Origin: Leptolyngbyaceae cyanobacterium JSC-12
Lineage (GTDB): Bacteria > Cyanobacteriota > Cyanobacteriia > Leptolyngbyales > Leptolyngbyaceae
Direction: 5' to 3'
Length of the DNA: 64,000 nucleotides
NCBI GenBank assembly: GCA_000309945.1
Contig: CM001633.1
Location: forward strand, 3,126,199-3,190,198
Shown here: one piece after another, positions 34,852 to 43,603 of the stretch
Layout of the letters: every line of letters starts with the position of its first letter
How positions within the stretch are numbered: position 1 is the stretch's first letter
Made by a program: the position numbers and the translations under genes
The notes under the pieces: model-generated
What the model saw: only the letters and a program-made list of their open reading frames with translations
Databases searched by the model: none
What the model was told of the DNA's origin: nothing

Positions 34852-35613
34852 ATGAAACTCACCTGGATCGACCTTAATAGTTGGATGTTCCAGCTTGGTG
34901 GAAAAACCGTTTTGGTTGACCCGTGGTTGGTAGATCCACTGGTGTTTTATGGTCAGCCCTGGTTATTCATGGCGTATCACAAGGTTCCGCCAGCGGTTAC
35001 GCCTGAGACCCTTCCCAAGATTGATCTGATTTTATTGTCGCAAGGGGTTGATGATCATTGTCATGTACCGACCTTGAAGCAGATCGATCGCGCTATCCCA
35101 GTTATTGCATCACCTACGGCTGCCAAAGTTGTGCATAAGCTGGGTTTTCAGCAAGTTACTGCCTTATCCCATTGGCAAGAAATCACGATTGACCAGCTAA
35201 CGGTGCAAGCAGTATTAGGTGCCGAAATTCAGCCAGGACAGGTAGAGAATGGGGTCTTACTTACGGATCGCACCACAGGCAAAAGGCTATATTACGAACC
35301 GCATTCATTCCCGGTTCAGGAAGCTCAAAGAATTGGGCAGGTTGATGTGGCGATCGCACCCGTAATTGGGCAAATTTTTCCATTGCTAGGGCAAGTCATC
35401 ATGGGTCCAGAGCAGGCGATGGAATTGGTAGAAACCTTACATCCCAGAGTATTTTTACCAACAACACGGGGAGATATTCGTGCCAGCGGAATCCTGCCGA
35501 TGCTGATTAAATCAGTTGGTAGTGTAGAAGAGTTTCGCGATCGCCTGTCCACATCCCAGGCTGAAACTCAGTTACTTGTTCCTAACCCTGGTGAACCTGT
35601 AGAAGTTCATTAG
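34852..35613 (+). CDS. Metallo-beta-lactamase-fold protein with degenerate metal motif
   Basis: A 253-residue protein of the MBL-fold UPF0173-like group: [28 protein letters not shown] at the start, then [17 protein letters not shown]. In active members the last segment reads HxHxDH; here the two leading histidines are Gln and Val, leaving only [17 protein letters not shown] and YYEPHSF keep some downstream elements, but hydrolase activity is doubtful or altered. ATG 34852 or 34849; GAAAGGA is upstream. The 3' end overlaps the ftsZ end by four bases. Confidence 0.75.
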   Translation: MKLTWIDLNSWMFQLGGKTVLVDPWLVDPLVFYGQPWLFMAYHKVPPAVTPETLPKIDLILLSQGVDDHCHVPTLKQIDRAIPVIASPTAAKVVHKLGFQQVTALSHWQEITIDQLTVQAVLGAEIQPGQVENGVLLTDRTTGKRLYYEPHSFPVQEAQRIGQVDVAIAPVIGQIFPLLGQVIMGPEQAMELVETLHPRVFLPTTRGDIRASGILPMLIKSVGSVEEFRDRLSTSQAETQLLVPNPGEPVEVH

Positions 35614-36878
35614 CGAGGAGGACGGCGATTCCGGAGAAAATCTGGAATATCTAACACATCACCTCTGGGCCGCGCCGGAGACTGAGGTGGTGATATAGTT
35701 CCAGTACTTGTAGCAGGTGGACGCTTGAGTGCTGAAGGCTTTGTAATTTGTTGTGGCTGCGGTTGCACCTCCCCACTAAAGCCTGTTGCAATCACCGTAA
35801 TCCGAAGTTCACCCTGGAGGCGCTCATCAATTACTGCACCAAAAATGATATTGGCATTAGGATCAACGACTTCATAGATAATTTCGGCAGCAGCATTGAC
35901 TTCATGCAGAGTCAGGTCAGTTCCACCTGTGATGTTGAAGACTACTCCTCTGGCTCCGTCAATTGAAGACTCCAGTAAAGGCGATGAAATAGATGCAACT
36001 GCTGCCTCTCTAGCGCGAGATTTGCCAGTGCCAACCCCAATCCCCATTAATGCTGAACCAGCATCCGCCATCACAGCCCGAACATCGGCAAAGTCCACAT
36101 TCACCAATCCCCGAATTGTGATGATATCCGAGATGCCCTGGACCCCCTGCCGCAAAATATCATCCGCAGCTCGGAACGCTTCCTGAACAGGAGTTTGTTC
36201 TGAGATGACCGACAACAATTTGTCATTAGGGATCATAATCAGCGTATCGACCCGGCTTTGCAGTGCTTCAATTCCTTCTGCTGCCTGGCTAGCCCGCCGC
36301 CGTCCCTCAAAGGTAAATGGACGGGTCACAATCCCAACCGTGAGAGCGCCTAACTCCTTGGCAACCTCCGCCACAATTGGCGCCGCCCCTGTGCCCGTGC
36401 CACCCCCCATACCAGCTGTAATAAAAACGAGGTCTGCGCCTTCTAAAGCAGTGGCAATCTCATCCCGCGATTCTTCTGCTGCTTTTTGCCCGATCGCTGG
36501 ATTGCCGCCTGCACCTAACCCACGAGTTAACTTCTGCCCCACCTGCAAACGCTTTGGCGCATCCGAACCTTCTAAAGCCTGAGCGTCAGTGTTAATCGAC
36601 CAAAACTCCACACCAGTGACATCGCTGGCAATCATACGATTAACAGCATTACCACCGCCGCCGCCAACACCAATTACTTTAATCTTCGCTACACTGCCTG
36701 GCACGATATTACTACTCCTAACGTCTTCCTCATGTCGTTCCATTGCATTGATGGGTTGATTCATAGCAGGGTGTTTATCGAACGAATTATTAGAGGAGTC
36801 TGTTGCCAGGGTGGAGTTTGAATGTCCGTCTGGGTTAGAGTTTTCGTGAGCATTTCCTAAGCCGTTATTAAGTGTCAT
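35610..36878 (-). CDS. ftsZ: Cell division protein FtsZ
   Basis: A 422-residue tubulin-like GTPase. After a polar 60-residue N-terminal extension typical of cyanobacteria come [18 protein letters not shown], the nucleotide signature GGGTGTG (residues 158-164), and the T7-loop region [13 protein letters not shown] Pro-rich linker leads to the conserved tail [10 protein letters not shown] that binds partner proteins. It forms the division ring. ftsQ lies 211 bases upstream on the same strand. Confidence 0.97.
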   Translation of the reverse strand: MTLNNGLGNAHENSNPDGHSNSTLATDSSNNSFDKHPAMNQPINAMERHEEDVRSSNIVPGSVAKIKVIGVGGGGGNAVNRMIASDVTGVEFWSINTDAQALEGSDAPKRLQVGQKLTRGLGAGGNPAIGQKAAEESRDEIATALEGADLVFITAGMGGGTGTGAAPIVAEVAKELGALTVGIVTRPFTFEGRRRASQAAEGIEALQSRVDTLIMIPNDKLLSVISEQTPVQEAFRAADDILRQGVQGISDIITIRGLVNVDFADVRAVMADAGSALMGIGVGTGKSRAREAAVASISSPLLESSIDGARGVVFNITGGTDLTLHEVNAAAEIIYEVVDPNANIIFGAVIDERLQGELRITVIATGFSGEVQPQPQQITKPSALKRPPATSTGTISPPQSPARPRGDVLDIPDFLRNRRPPR

Positions 36879-37089
36879 TGGAATAATAGGTAGCTAATTA
36901 TAAAGTGTCATCTTGAAGAGAATTTGCTTCAAACAATTTTGCTGGCTAAACGACTTTGATCAACTATACGGGAAGTCGTTTAAAAAACCAATCTTGGGGA
37001 GAATCGAAAGAAAGGGGTGGAACGTTGATGGAGTAAGAGATTGATTGAATTCGCTTCGGAACAGTTTGTTATCATCGTTAACTCCAAAA

Positions 37090-37956
37090 TCAGGGAGAGT
37101 TTGCTTTTGTAACCTCCTTTGAACCATGAATCTGAACCATTGGGGAGGCTGGATTTCTCAAATCGATGTAAGCGATCTGATTCAAATTAATCTGATGAGG
37201 AAGTTTTCGCATCCGATCCAGGGTTTTCACTTGTTCGGGAAAGCGAGAACTATATCCACCTAAATGAACAATTCCTAACTCAGTTTTCAGCACAAGGTTA
37301 GCAGGATTTTGAAAATCAATCTCAGTAATTTTAATAGGACTGCGACTCACTTCCTGGTACAGCTTAGTCCAATGAGGGCGATAATGCTCCTGATTGCCCA
37401 AAACTCTAAGATTAGGCAGCTTCACGGAGGGTCCTAGCAGGGCATAGTTCTCGTAAGGGATGGCAACCCCGCTTTCGTCGAGTAAACCAATGCGGTTAGC
37501 ACTGGCTCGATCTTTAAGAGGTCGTTGGGTAAGCAACTGTGCATCGGCAGGAGTCAACAGGGTAACTGCCACTGGAAGTCGTTCTTGGATGCGAACCGTT
37601 AAACCAGGTGGAAACAAGCGCCGACTAACTACAACGTCGGAGATGGGAGCTTTGGCTTTGAGTTGTTGCGCGATCGCTTGGGGTTCTAACCGCAATAAAG
37701 ATTGGGGATAAGTGATCGGCATCAGCGATCGCACCGCTTGCTCAGGAAGAAAATGATTTCCTTCAACCTTGACCTGTCCAGGCTCGCGAATCAGCCAAAT
37801 TGGCAACGTGGTAACCCAAACCAACCCGCCTGCTAATCCACCAATAGCCAGTAGCCTCCAGGCAGCCTGAAGAAACCTGACCCGCCGTTGACGACGTAAC
37901 CGCTGTCGCCTTTGTGCGAGGTCTGCCTGTGAGATTGGTGAAATGTTCCCAGTCAT
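37090..37956 (-). CDS. ftsQ: Cell division protein FtsQ/DivIB
   Basis: A 288-residue protein: a basic cytoplasmic segment (RQRLRRQRRVRFLQAAWR), one membrane span (about 38-58, LLAIGGLAGGLVWVTTLPIW), then a POTRA domain (VKVEGNHFLPEQAVRSLMPI) and the beta-rich FtsQ domain with LLDESGVAIPY. It scaffolds the divisome. ATG 37956 begins the usual short cytoplasmic tail; the frame is open to 38037. The ftsQ-ftsZ order is standard in cyanobacteria. Confidence 0.9.
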   Translation of the reverse strand: MTGNISPISQADLAQRRQRLRRQRRVRFLQAAWRLLAIGGLAGGLVWVTTLPIWLIREPGQVKVEGNHFLPEQAVRSLMPITYPQSLLRLEPQAIAQQLKAKAPISDVVVSRRLFPPGLTVRIQERLPVAVTLLTPADAQLLTQRPLKDRASANRIGLLDESGVAIPYENYALLGPSVKLPNLRVLGNQEHYRPHWTKLYQEVSRSPIKITEIDFQNPANLVLKTELGIVHLGGYSSRFPEQVKTLDRMRKLPHQINLNQIAYIDLRNPASPMVQIHGSKEVTKANSP

Positions 37957-38149
37957 GCAGACGCCTTCAACCGCTGTTTTTGCTAGCGTTCTAAAAGAAC
38001 AATCAGGCAAAAGAGTCTGCCTGTTTGCTCTTCTCATTTAATCATTCATTTCAACTTCTGCAAGCTTCGGGCTAAGAAATTCTGAACCCTCTTAAAAGGT
38101 GGGATCGCAATTCTGCATAGGGGGCTGAATGATCCCCATGATTGCCCGA

Positions 38150-38587
38150 TTAACTGGACGTTTCTTGGAGTTGTACCGCAACCCGCTCCCCAAACTCTGG
38201 ATCTGTATTGGCCAAGCCCAACAACTGCAAATATTCCTGGCGTGTTAAGCCCGCTTTCTCAATAATTGCCAGGGCTTCAGCTTCTATTTCTTGCTCAATC
38301 TGGGTAGATTCTGCTTCTGTTTCCGCGGCTTGCAGATCCCCTTCGCGACGTTCAATTAAAGTGACAACCTGTAAACAAGCATGCACAAACTGACTCACCT
38401 TCTCAGAAGGAATAGCGCTAGAGTCCAGACCCGAGCGTTTCAGAATCAACTGTTGAGAAGGAATGGGGCTGAGATCAAGAGCTAGCCTTTGAGCAGAGGC
38501 GGGCATGATCCATAAACCCAAAAACACCAAACACACTATAAATGAGCAGAAAGCCCAACTTAACCAGTAAGCAGTTTTTAGCATCAA
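38150..38587 (-). CDS. DUF4168-like exported protein
   Basis: A 145-residue protein with a signal peptide or anchor (WAFCSFIVCLVFLGLWIM, cleavage likely after PASA). A helical domain follows: EKVSQFVHACLQVVTLIERREGD, EIEAEALAIIEKAGLTRQEYLQLLGLANTDPEFGERV. The IIEKAGLTxxEYxxL...DPEF..RV ending is characteristic of DUF4168. Periplasmic or lumenal; function unknown. Confidence 0.75.
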   Translation of the reverse strand: MMLKTAYWLSWAFCSFIVCLVFLGLWIMPASAQRLALDLSPIPSQQLILKRSGLDSSAIPSEKVSQFVHACLQVVTLIERREGDLQAAETEAESTQIEQEIEAEALAIIEKAGLTRQEYLQLLGLANTDPEFGERVAVQLQETSS

Positions 38588-38803
38588 CGTTGTGTTTAAC
38601 AGCTTGCTGCTACAGAGTTTAGCAGGCTGATTCGTAAGAATGCTTCATGGACTGTTGTGACAGAAAATTAACCGCCTGAAGTCAAAGTGCACATAGGGCG
38701 AACGTGAACAAGCATTGTTTCCCTACCAAATAGTGGAGATTAAAGGGAAAAATATCAGGTATGCAAGCCTTATGGGTTGGCAGGAATGAGCGGGAGTAAC
38801 AGA

Positions 38804-41800
38804 ATGGATGCAATCTATCACAACGCATTGAACAATTTGGCGTTTATCGCTCAGGGGCGCTGCTACCTGTGGAAGCCTGAATTGATATGGTTACATGCTT
38901 TATCGGATGGTTTGATTGCACTGGCTTATTTCTCCATTCCGATCGCCTTACTCTACTTTGTGCGACGGCGTCGAGATTTGCCCTACCCCTGGATTTTTCA
39001 ACTGTTTGGAGTATTTATTATCACCTGTGGACTGACGCATGCCATGGGGATTTGGACTCTCTGGAACCCAACTTACTGGGTTTCTGGGTGGCTCAAGGTT
39101 GTGACAGCCTTGGTCTCTTTAACAACTGCAGGGGCATTGATGCTGTTGATTCCCAAAGCTCTCACCTTACCTGGCCGTGGTGAACTGGAGATGCTGAACG
39201 AAGCATTGGAACGACAAGTGCGCGATCGCACTCAGTCACTTCGTCAGAGTAAAAATCAATATAAGTCGTTACTGGACTCTGTGAATGGCATTGTTTGGGA
39301 ACTTGATGTTGCAACCTTTTGCTTTACGATTGTTAGCCAAAAAGCGGAAGACATTCTGGGTTACTCTGCTGAACAGTGGTTAAATGAGCCGGATTTTTGG
39401 AGTAGCCATATTCATCCTGACGACCGAGACCAAACTGTAGAATTTTGCAGCCAGATGGTGCAGTTGCGTCGAGATCATGAGATGGAGTATCGCATGATTG
39501 CCGCGGATGGACGTGTGGTTTGGTTGTGGGATCAAGTTAGGGTGTTGACAGAGGACGATCGCCCGGTGAAGCTTCAGGGGATCATGATAGACATTAGTGA
39601 TCGCAAAGCTACCGAAGCAGCCCTGGCTGAATCACGTCAGCGATACCAGGATCTCGTAGAAAATTCTCCTGACATTATTGAGCGCTTTGATTTACAACTG
39701 CGGCATCTCTATGTCAGCCCTACCTTAACTGAAATTACGGGGATTCGGGCGGATGCCTTTTTAGGTAAAACCTGCCGTGAACTGGGCATGGATGAAACGA
39801 TGATCAATACCTGGGAATCTGCCGTGGTGAAATTGTTGGCAACAGGGGAAAAACAGACGATTGAATTTTCGACTCCCACCCTCAGCGGAGAGCATTCGTT
39901 TGAAATGGCGATCGCGCCAGAATGGGCAGAAGACGGAACAATTCAGTCAATTCTCTGCATTTCCAGAGATATTACTGATCGCAAGCTTGTTGAACAAGCA
40001 CTCAAAACCCAGCGCGACTTTAACCAGCTTATTGCCGAAATAACAAGCCGATTTGTGAATCTCAGTCCTGAACATCTAGACGCTGAGATCGAGCGAACTT
40101 TGCAACTGGTTACTGAAGTAACTCAGATCGATACAAGCTATTTATTTCGTTTTGATGATAACAATCGCACCACTAGCATGACCCATGAGTGGTGTCAACC
40201 CCATTTCTCTCCACAAATTGCCTCAGCACAGAAGATTCCATTGACCGTCTTCCCCTGGTCGATCTCCAAGCTCAAACAGGGAGAAATTCTCTACGTTCCC
40301 AATTACGCAGATCTACCTCCAGAGGCAGAAATCGATCAAAGAGGGTTTCAGCAATTTAATCTGGTGGCAGCCCTTTTGGTACCGTTGGTTGGACGGAGCG
40401 GCGTTTTTGGGACAATGGGATTTGCGTCCTTTAGTCAACCACTAACCTGGAGCGAGGAAACGATTCGGTTGCTCACTGTCCTTACCCAAACTATTGCCAA
40501 TGCCCAGCAACAGGCGGAAGATGAGCACCAACTAGCCATCAGTGAAGAGCGTTTGCGGTTAGCCTTATCCGCCGCCAATCAGGGATTATACGACCTCAAT
40601 ATTCAAACTGGGGAAGCGGTTGTCACTCCGGAATATGCCCTGATGCTCGGCTATGATCCGGCGACTTTTGAGGAGACCAATGCCCGCTGGATTGAACGCC
40701 TGCATCCTGACGATCGCGCCCCAATTACTGCTACTTATCAAGCCTATGTTGCAGGAACTTTGCCAGAGTACAAGGTGGAATTTCGCCAACGTACTCAGTC
40801 TGGGGATTACAAGTGGATTTTGTCGATGGGCAAAGTTGTTGCGTGGGATGATGAGGGCACTCCCACCCGGGTCATTGGCACTCTTACGGATGTTACTGAG
40901 CGGAAACAGGCAGAAACGCAACTTCAAGACTTAACTAACCGCCTAAAACTGGCGGCCCAAGCTGCCAAAATGGGCATCTGGGATTGGGACATCAAGCGCA
41001 ATCGCCTGACCTGGGATGAGCGTATGTATGAGCTTTACGGACTCCCGAATGAAGTTGTTCCCACCTATGAAGTCTGGGAAGCTGCCATCCATCCGGACGA
41101 TATCCTTCTTTGCCGCAGGGCAACTCAACAAGCCCTCATGGAACAGGATGAAGGAAAAAACGAGTTTCGCGTTGTGTTGTCCAATGGGGATCTGCGTTAT
41201 CTCGAATCCTATTTTCTTGTCCAGCGTGATGCTGAGGGGCATCCCCTGCGAATGATCGGAGTAAACCTGGATATCAGTGAGCGGAAGCAAGTGGAAGCTA
41301 ATCTCCGACAACAGCAGGAGTTGTTGCAAAGCGTCGTAGAAAATATTCCAGTGATGCTGGCATTTTTTGATGCAAATTCCCAATTTCAATGGGTTAATCG
41401 CACCTGGGAGCGGATACTGGGTTGGACGTTGGAAGAAGCCAAAGAGCGAGATTTACTGGCTGAATTTTATCCAGATCCAGAGTATCGAAGGCATGTCGCT
41501 AACTGCATCCAAACTGCTGATGGTATTTGGGAAGACTTTAGAATCCGCCTGAGAGACGGTACGTTCTTGGATACTGCCTGGGCAAATATTCGTTTATCCA
41601 ACGGCACTTCAATTGGGATTGGGCAAGATATTAGCGATCGCAAACGAGCAGAAGAGGCAAGACTCCAGGCAGAAAAATTACGTCTGGAACTAAACCTGCT
41701 GGAGTCCATTTTGGATAATGTCCCGGCTGGTTACTGGGATGACAATTTTGCCACGGGCGTTAGCTATTGGAGTCCTGGTCTTAAACGCATGTTTGGCTAT

Positions 41801-43174
41801 GAAGATCACGAACTGCCCAATATCCCAGAACTTTGGCGAAGTCTCATTTTTGCTGAAGATTTACCAGGTGTTTTGGAACGGTTTGATCGCCATGTGCAAA
41901 GTCGGGGAAAAGTCCCTTACTACAACGAAGTCCGCTGTCGCCACAAAGATGGCTCAACTGTTTGGGTGATTTGCTCAGGGCAAGTCATTGACTGGGATGC
42001 GGAAGGTCAACCGTTGCGGATGATTGGGTGCCATGTAAACATTACCAAACAGAAGCAAACAGAAGCCCAACTAAAAAATCTCTCTGATCGTTTGACATTG
42101 GCACTCCGATCAGGAGCGATCGGTACTTGGAACTGGGATCTCTGCCGTGAGGTCAATTGGGATGATGGCATGTACAAAATTTATGGGTTGCAACATCTGG
42201 GTCGTAACGCTATCTATCAGGATTGGATAGAGCGAGTGCATTCGGATGATCGAGCCAGGGTTGAAGCTGCCTTGCAAGCGGCAGTTCGGGGGGGACGGGA
42301 TTATGATTTGGAGTTTCGCATTTACCACACTGATGGCGAACTCCGTTGGATCAAGGCAACTGCCCTGGTGCAGCGTGATGCAATGGGCAATGCACTCTGC
42401 ATGACAGGGATTAACTATGACATTACGGAAGTGAAACAAGCCGAGGCAACCATTCTCCAAACAACCGTTCAATTGCAAGCCTCAAATCGGGAACTGGAAG
42501 CATTTGCTTACTCTGTCTCCCATGACCTGAGAGCACCGCTGCGGGCAATCGATGGGTTTAGTCAGGCGTTGCTAGAAGACTATGGCGATCACTTTGACGA
42601 TGAAGCCAAAGATTACTTCGCCCGCATTCGGCACAATGTTCAACGCATGGGCAACCTGATCGATGACTTGCTCAGTCTGTCTCGTGTTTCCCGATTCGAG
42701 ATGCAATGTAGGACGGTTAACCTTTCTGAATTGGTGCAAGAGCAGGCACACGAATTACAAATGTCAGATCCACAGCGGCAGGTGGAGTTTGTCATTACTC
42801 AGGGCGCGATCGTTGCTGCTGATCCTACCCTGATGCGTGTTGTCATTACCAACCTTCTGGAAAATGCCTGGAAATTTACTAGTCACCATTCCTCTGCTCG
42901 GATTGAATTTGGCACAATCAAACGAAATGAGCAGTCCGTTTATTTTGTCCGCGACGATGGAGCAGGCTTTGATATGGCGTATGCGGCTAAACTGTTTGGG
43001 GTCTTTCAGCGCTTGCACAATACCCATGAATTTCCGGGGACGGGGATCGGTTTAGCCACCGTTCAACGGATTATTCATCGGCATGGTGGTCAGGTTTGGG
43101 CAGAAGGCATGATTGAGCACGGTGCCACAATCTACTTCACAATTCCTGATATATCTCTCGCAGAAAGAATCTAA
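38804..43174 (+). CDS. Ethylene-receptor-like multi-PAS histidine kinase
   Basis: About 1456 residues. The first 110 hold three membrane spans like the ethylene-binding domain of plant ETR1 and cyanobacterial SynEtr1. Cys75-x3-His79 in IITCGLTHAMG matches the copper-binding Cys/His pair. Then follow a coiled coil, PAS, PAS, GAF (about 410-590), five more PAS domains (WELDV, WDWDI, WNWDL type), a HisKA domain with His1240 in YSVSHDLRAPLRAI, and an ATPase domain (NLLENAWKFT, DDGAGFDM, GTGIGLATVQRII). The histidine region is of the phytochrome-like type. Start 38804 has GGGAG upstream; 38786 is an alternative. It leads an operon with two receiver genes 3 bases apart. Confidence 0.87.
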   Translation: MDAIYHNALNNLAFIAQGRCYLWKPELIWLHALSDGLIALAYFSIPIALLYFVRRRRDLPYPWIFQLFGVFIITCGLTHAMGIWTLWNPTYWVSGWLKVVTALVSLTTAGALMLLIPKALTLPGRGELEMLNEALERQVRDRTQSLRQSKNQYKSLLDSVNGIVWELDVATFCFTIVSQKAEDILGYSAEQWLNEPDFWSSHIHPDDRDQTVEFCSQMVQLRRDHEMEYRMIAADGRVVWLWDQVRVLTEDDRPVKLQGIMIDISDRKATEAALAESRQRYQDLVENSPDIIERFDLQLRHLYVSPTLTEITGIRADAFLGKTCRELGMDETMINTWESAVVKLLATGEKQTIEFSTPTLSGEHSFEMAIAPEWAEDGTIQSILCISRDITDRKLVEQALKTQRDFNQLIAEITSRFVNLSPEHLDAEIERTLQLVTEVTQIDTSYLFRFDDNNRTTSMTHEWCQPHFSPQIASAQKIPLTVFPWSISKLKQGEILYVPNYADLPPEAEIDQRGFQQFNLVAALLVPLVGRSGVFGTMGFASFSQPLTWSEETIRLLTVLTQTIANAQQQAEDEHQLAISEERLRLALSAANQGLYDLNIQTGEAVVTPEYALMLGYDPATFEETNARWIERLHPDDRAPITATYQAYVAGTLPEYKVEFRQRTQSGDYKWILSMGKVVAWDDEGTPTRVIGTLTDVTERKQAETQLQDLTNRLKLAAQAAKMGIWDWDIKRNRLTWDERMYELYGLPNEVVPTYEVWEAAIHPDDILLCRRATQQALMEQDEGKNEFRVVLSNGDLRYLESYFLVQRDAEGHPLRMIGVNLDISERKQVEANLRQQQELLQSVVENIPVMLAFFDANSQFQWVNRTWERILGWTLEEAKERDLLAEFYPDPEYRRHVANCIQTADGIWEDFRIRLRDGTFLDTAWANIRLSNGTSIGIGQDISDRKRAEEARLQAEKLRLELNLLESILDNVPAGYWDDNFATGVSYWSPGLKRMFGYEDHELPNIPELWRSLIFAEDLPGVLERFDRHVQSRGKVPYYNEVRCRHKDGSTVWVICSGQVIDWDAEGQPLRMIGCHVNITKQKQTEAQLKNLSDRLTLALRSGAIGTWNWDLCREVNWDDGMYKIYGLQHLGRNAIYQDWIERVHSDDRARVEAALQAAVRGGRDYDLEFRIYHTDGELRWIKATALVQRDAMGNALCMTGINYDITEVKQAEATILQTTVQLQASNRELEAFAYSVSHDLRAPLRAIDGFSQALLEDYGDHFDDEAKDYFARIRHNVQRMGNLIDDLLSLSRVSRFEMQCRTVNLSELVQEQAHELQMSDPQRQVEFVITQGAIVAADPTLMRVVITNLLENAWKFTSHHSSARIEFGTIKRNEQSVYFVRDDGAGFDMAYAAKLFGVFQRLHNTHEFPGTGIGLATVQRIIHRHGGQVWAEGMIEHGATIYFTIPDISLAERI

Positions 43175-43177
43175 GCT

Positions 43178-43600
43178 ATGAGTGCTTTGCGTGCGATCGT
43201 TCTGGTTGAAGATAACCCTGATGATGAACGCCTTACACTCCGTGCTCTGCGTCGCGGCAGGATCACCAATGAAATTCTTGTAGCTCGAAATGGAGAAGAG
43301 GCTTTAAACCTCATTTTTAGTCTGGACCCGCTGCCCTGCGTCACTCTACTCGATCTCAAATTGCCCAAAATCGACGGCTTAGAGGTTTTGCGACAACTCC
43401 GAGCCAATGAGCGCACCCGACTGTTACCTATCGTTGTGTTAACCTCTTCCAGTGAAGACCGTGATGTGATTGAGAGCTATAGTTTAGGAGCCAATAGCTA
43501 TGTCCGGAAGCCTGTTGAAATTGACCGATTTACAGAGGCTATTCGTCAACTAGGGCTGTATTGGGCACTGCTGAATGAACCGTTACCGGGAGGGTTGTAA
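43178..43600 (+). CDS. Rcp1-like single-domain response regulator
   Basis: A 140-residue receiver: IVLVEDNPDDERLTLRAL with the acidic pocket, phospho-acceptor Asp59 in VTLLDLKLPKIDGLEVL, VVLTSSSED and the Lys in SYVRKPVE. It matches the Rcp1/CphR-type partners of phytochrome-like kinases. Three bases after the ethylene-receptor-like kinase and three before the hybrid kinase, so it is likely a phosphate shuttle between them. Confidence 0.9.
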   Translation: MSALRAIVLVEDNPDDERLTLRALRRGRITNEILVARNGEEALNLIFSLDPLPCVTLLDLKLPKIDGLEVLRQLRANERTRLLPIVVLTSSSEDRDVIESYSLGANSYVRKPVEIDRFTEAIRQLGLYWALLNEPLPGGL

Positions 43601-43603
43601 TCC

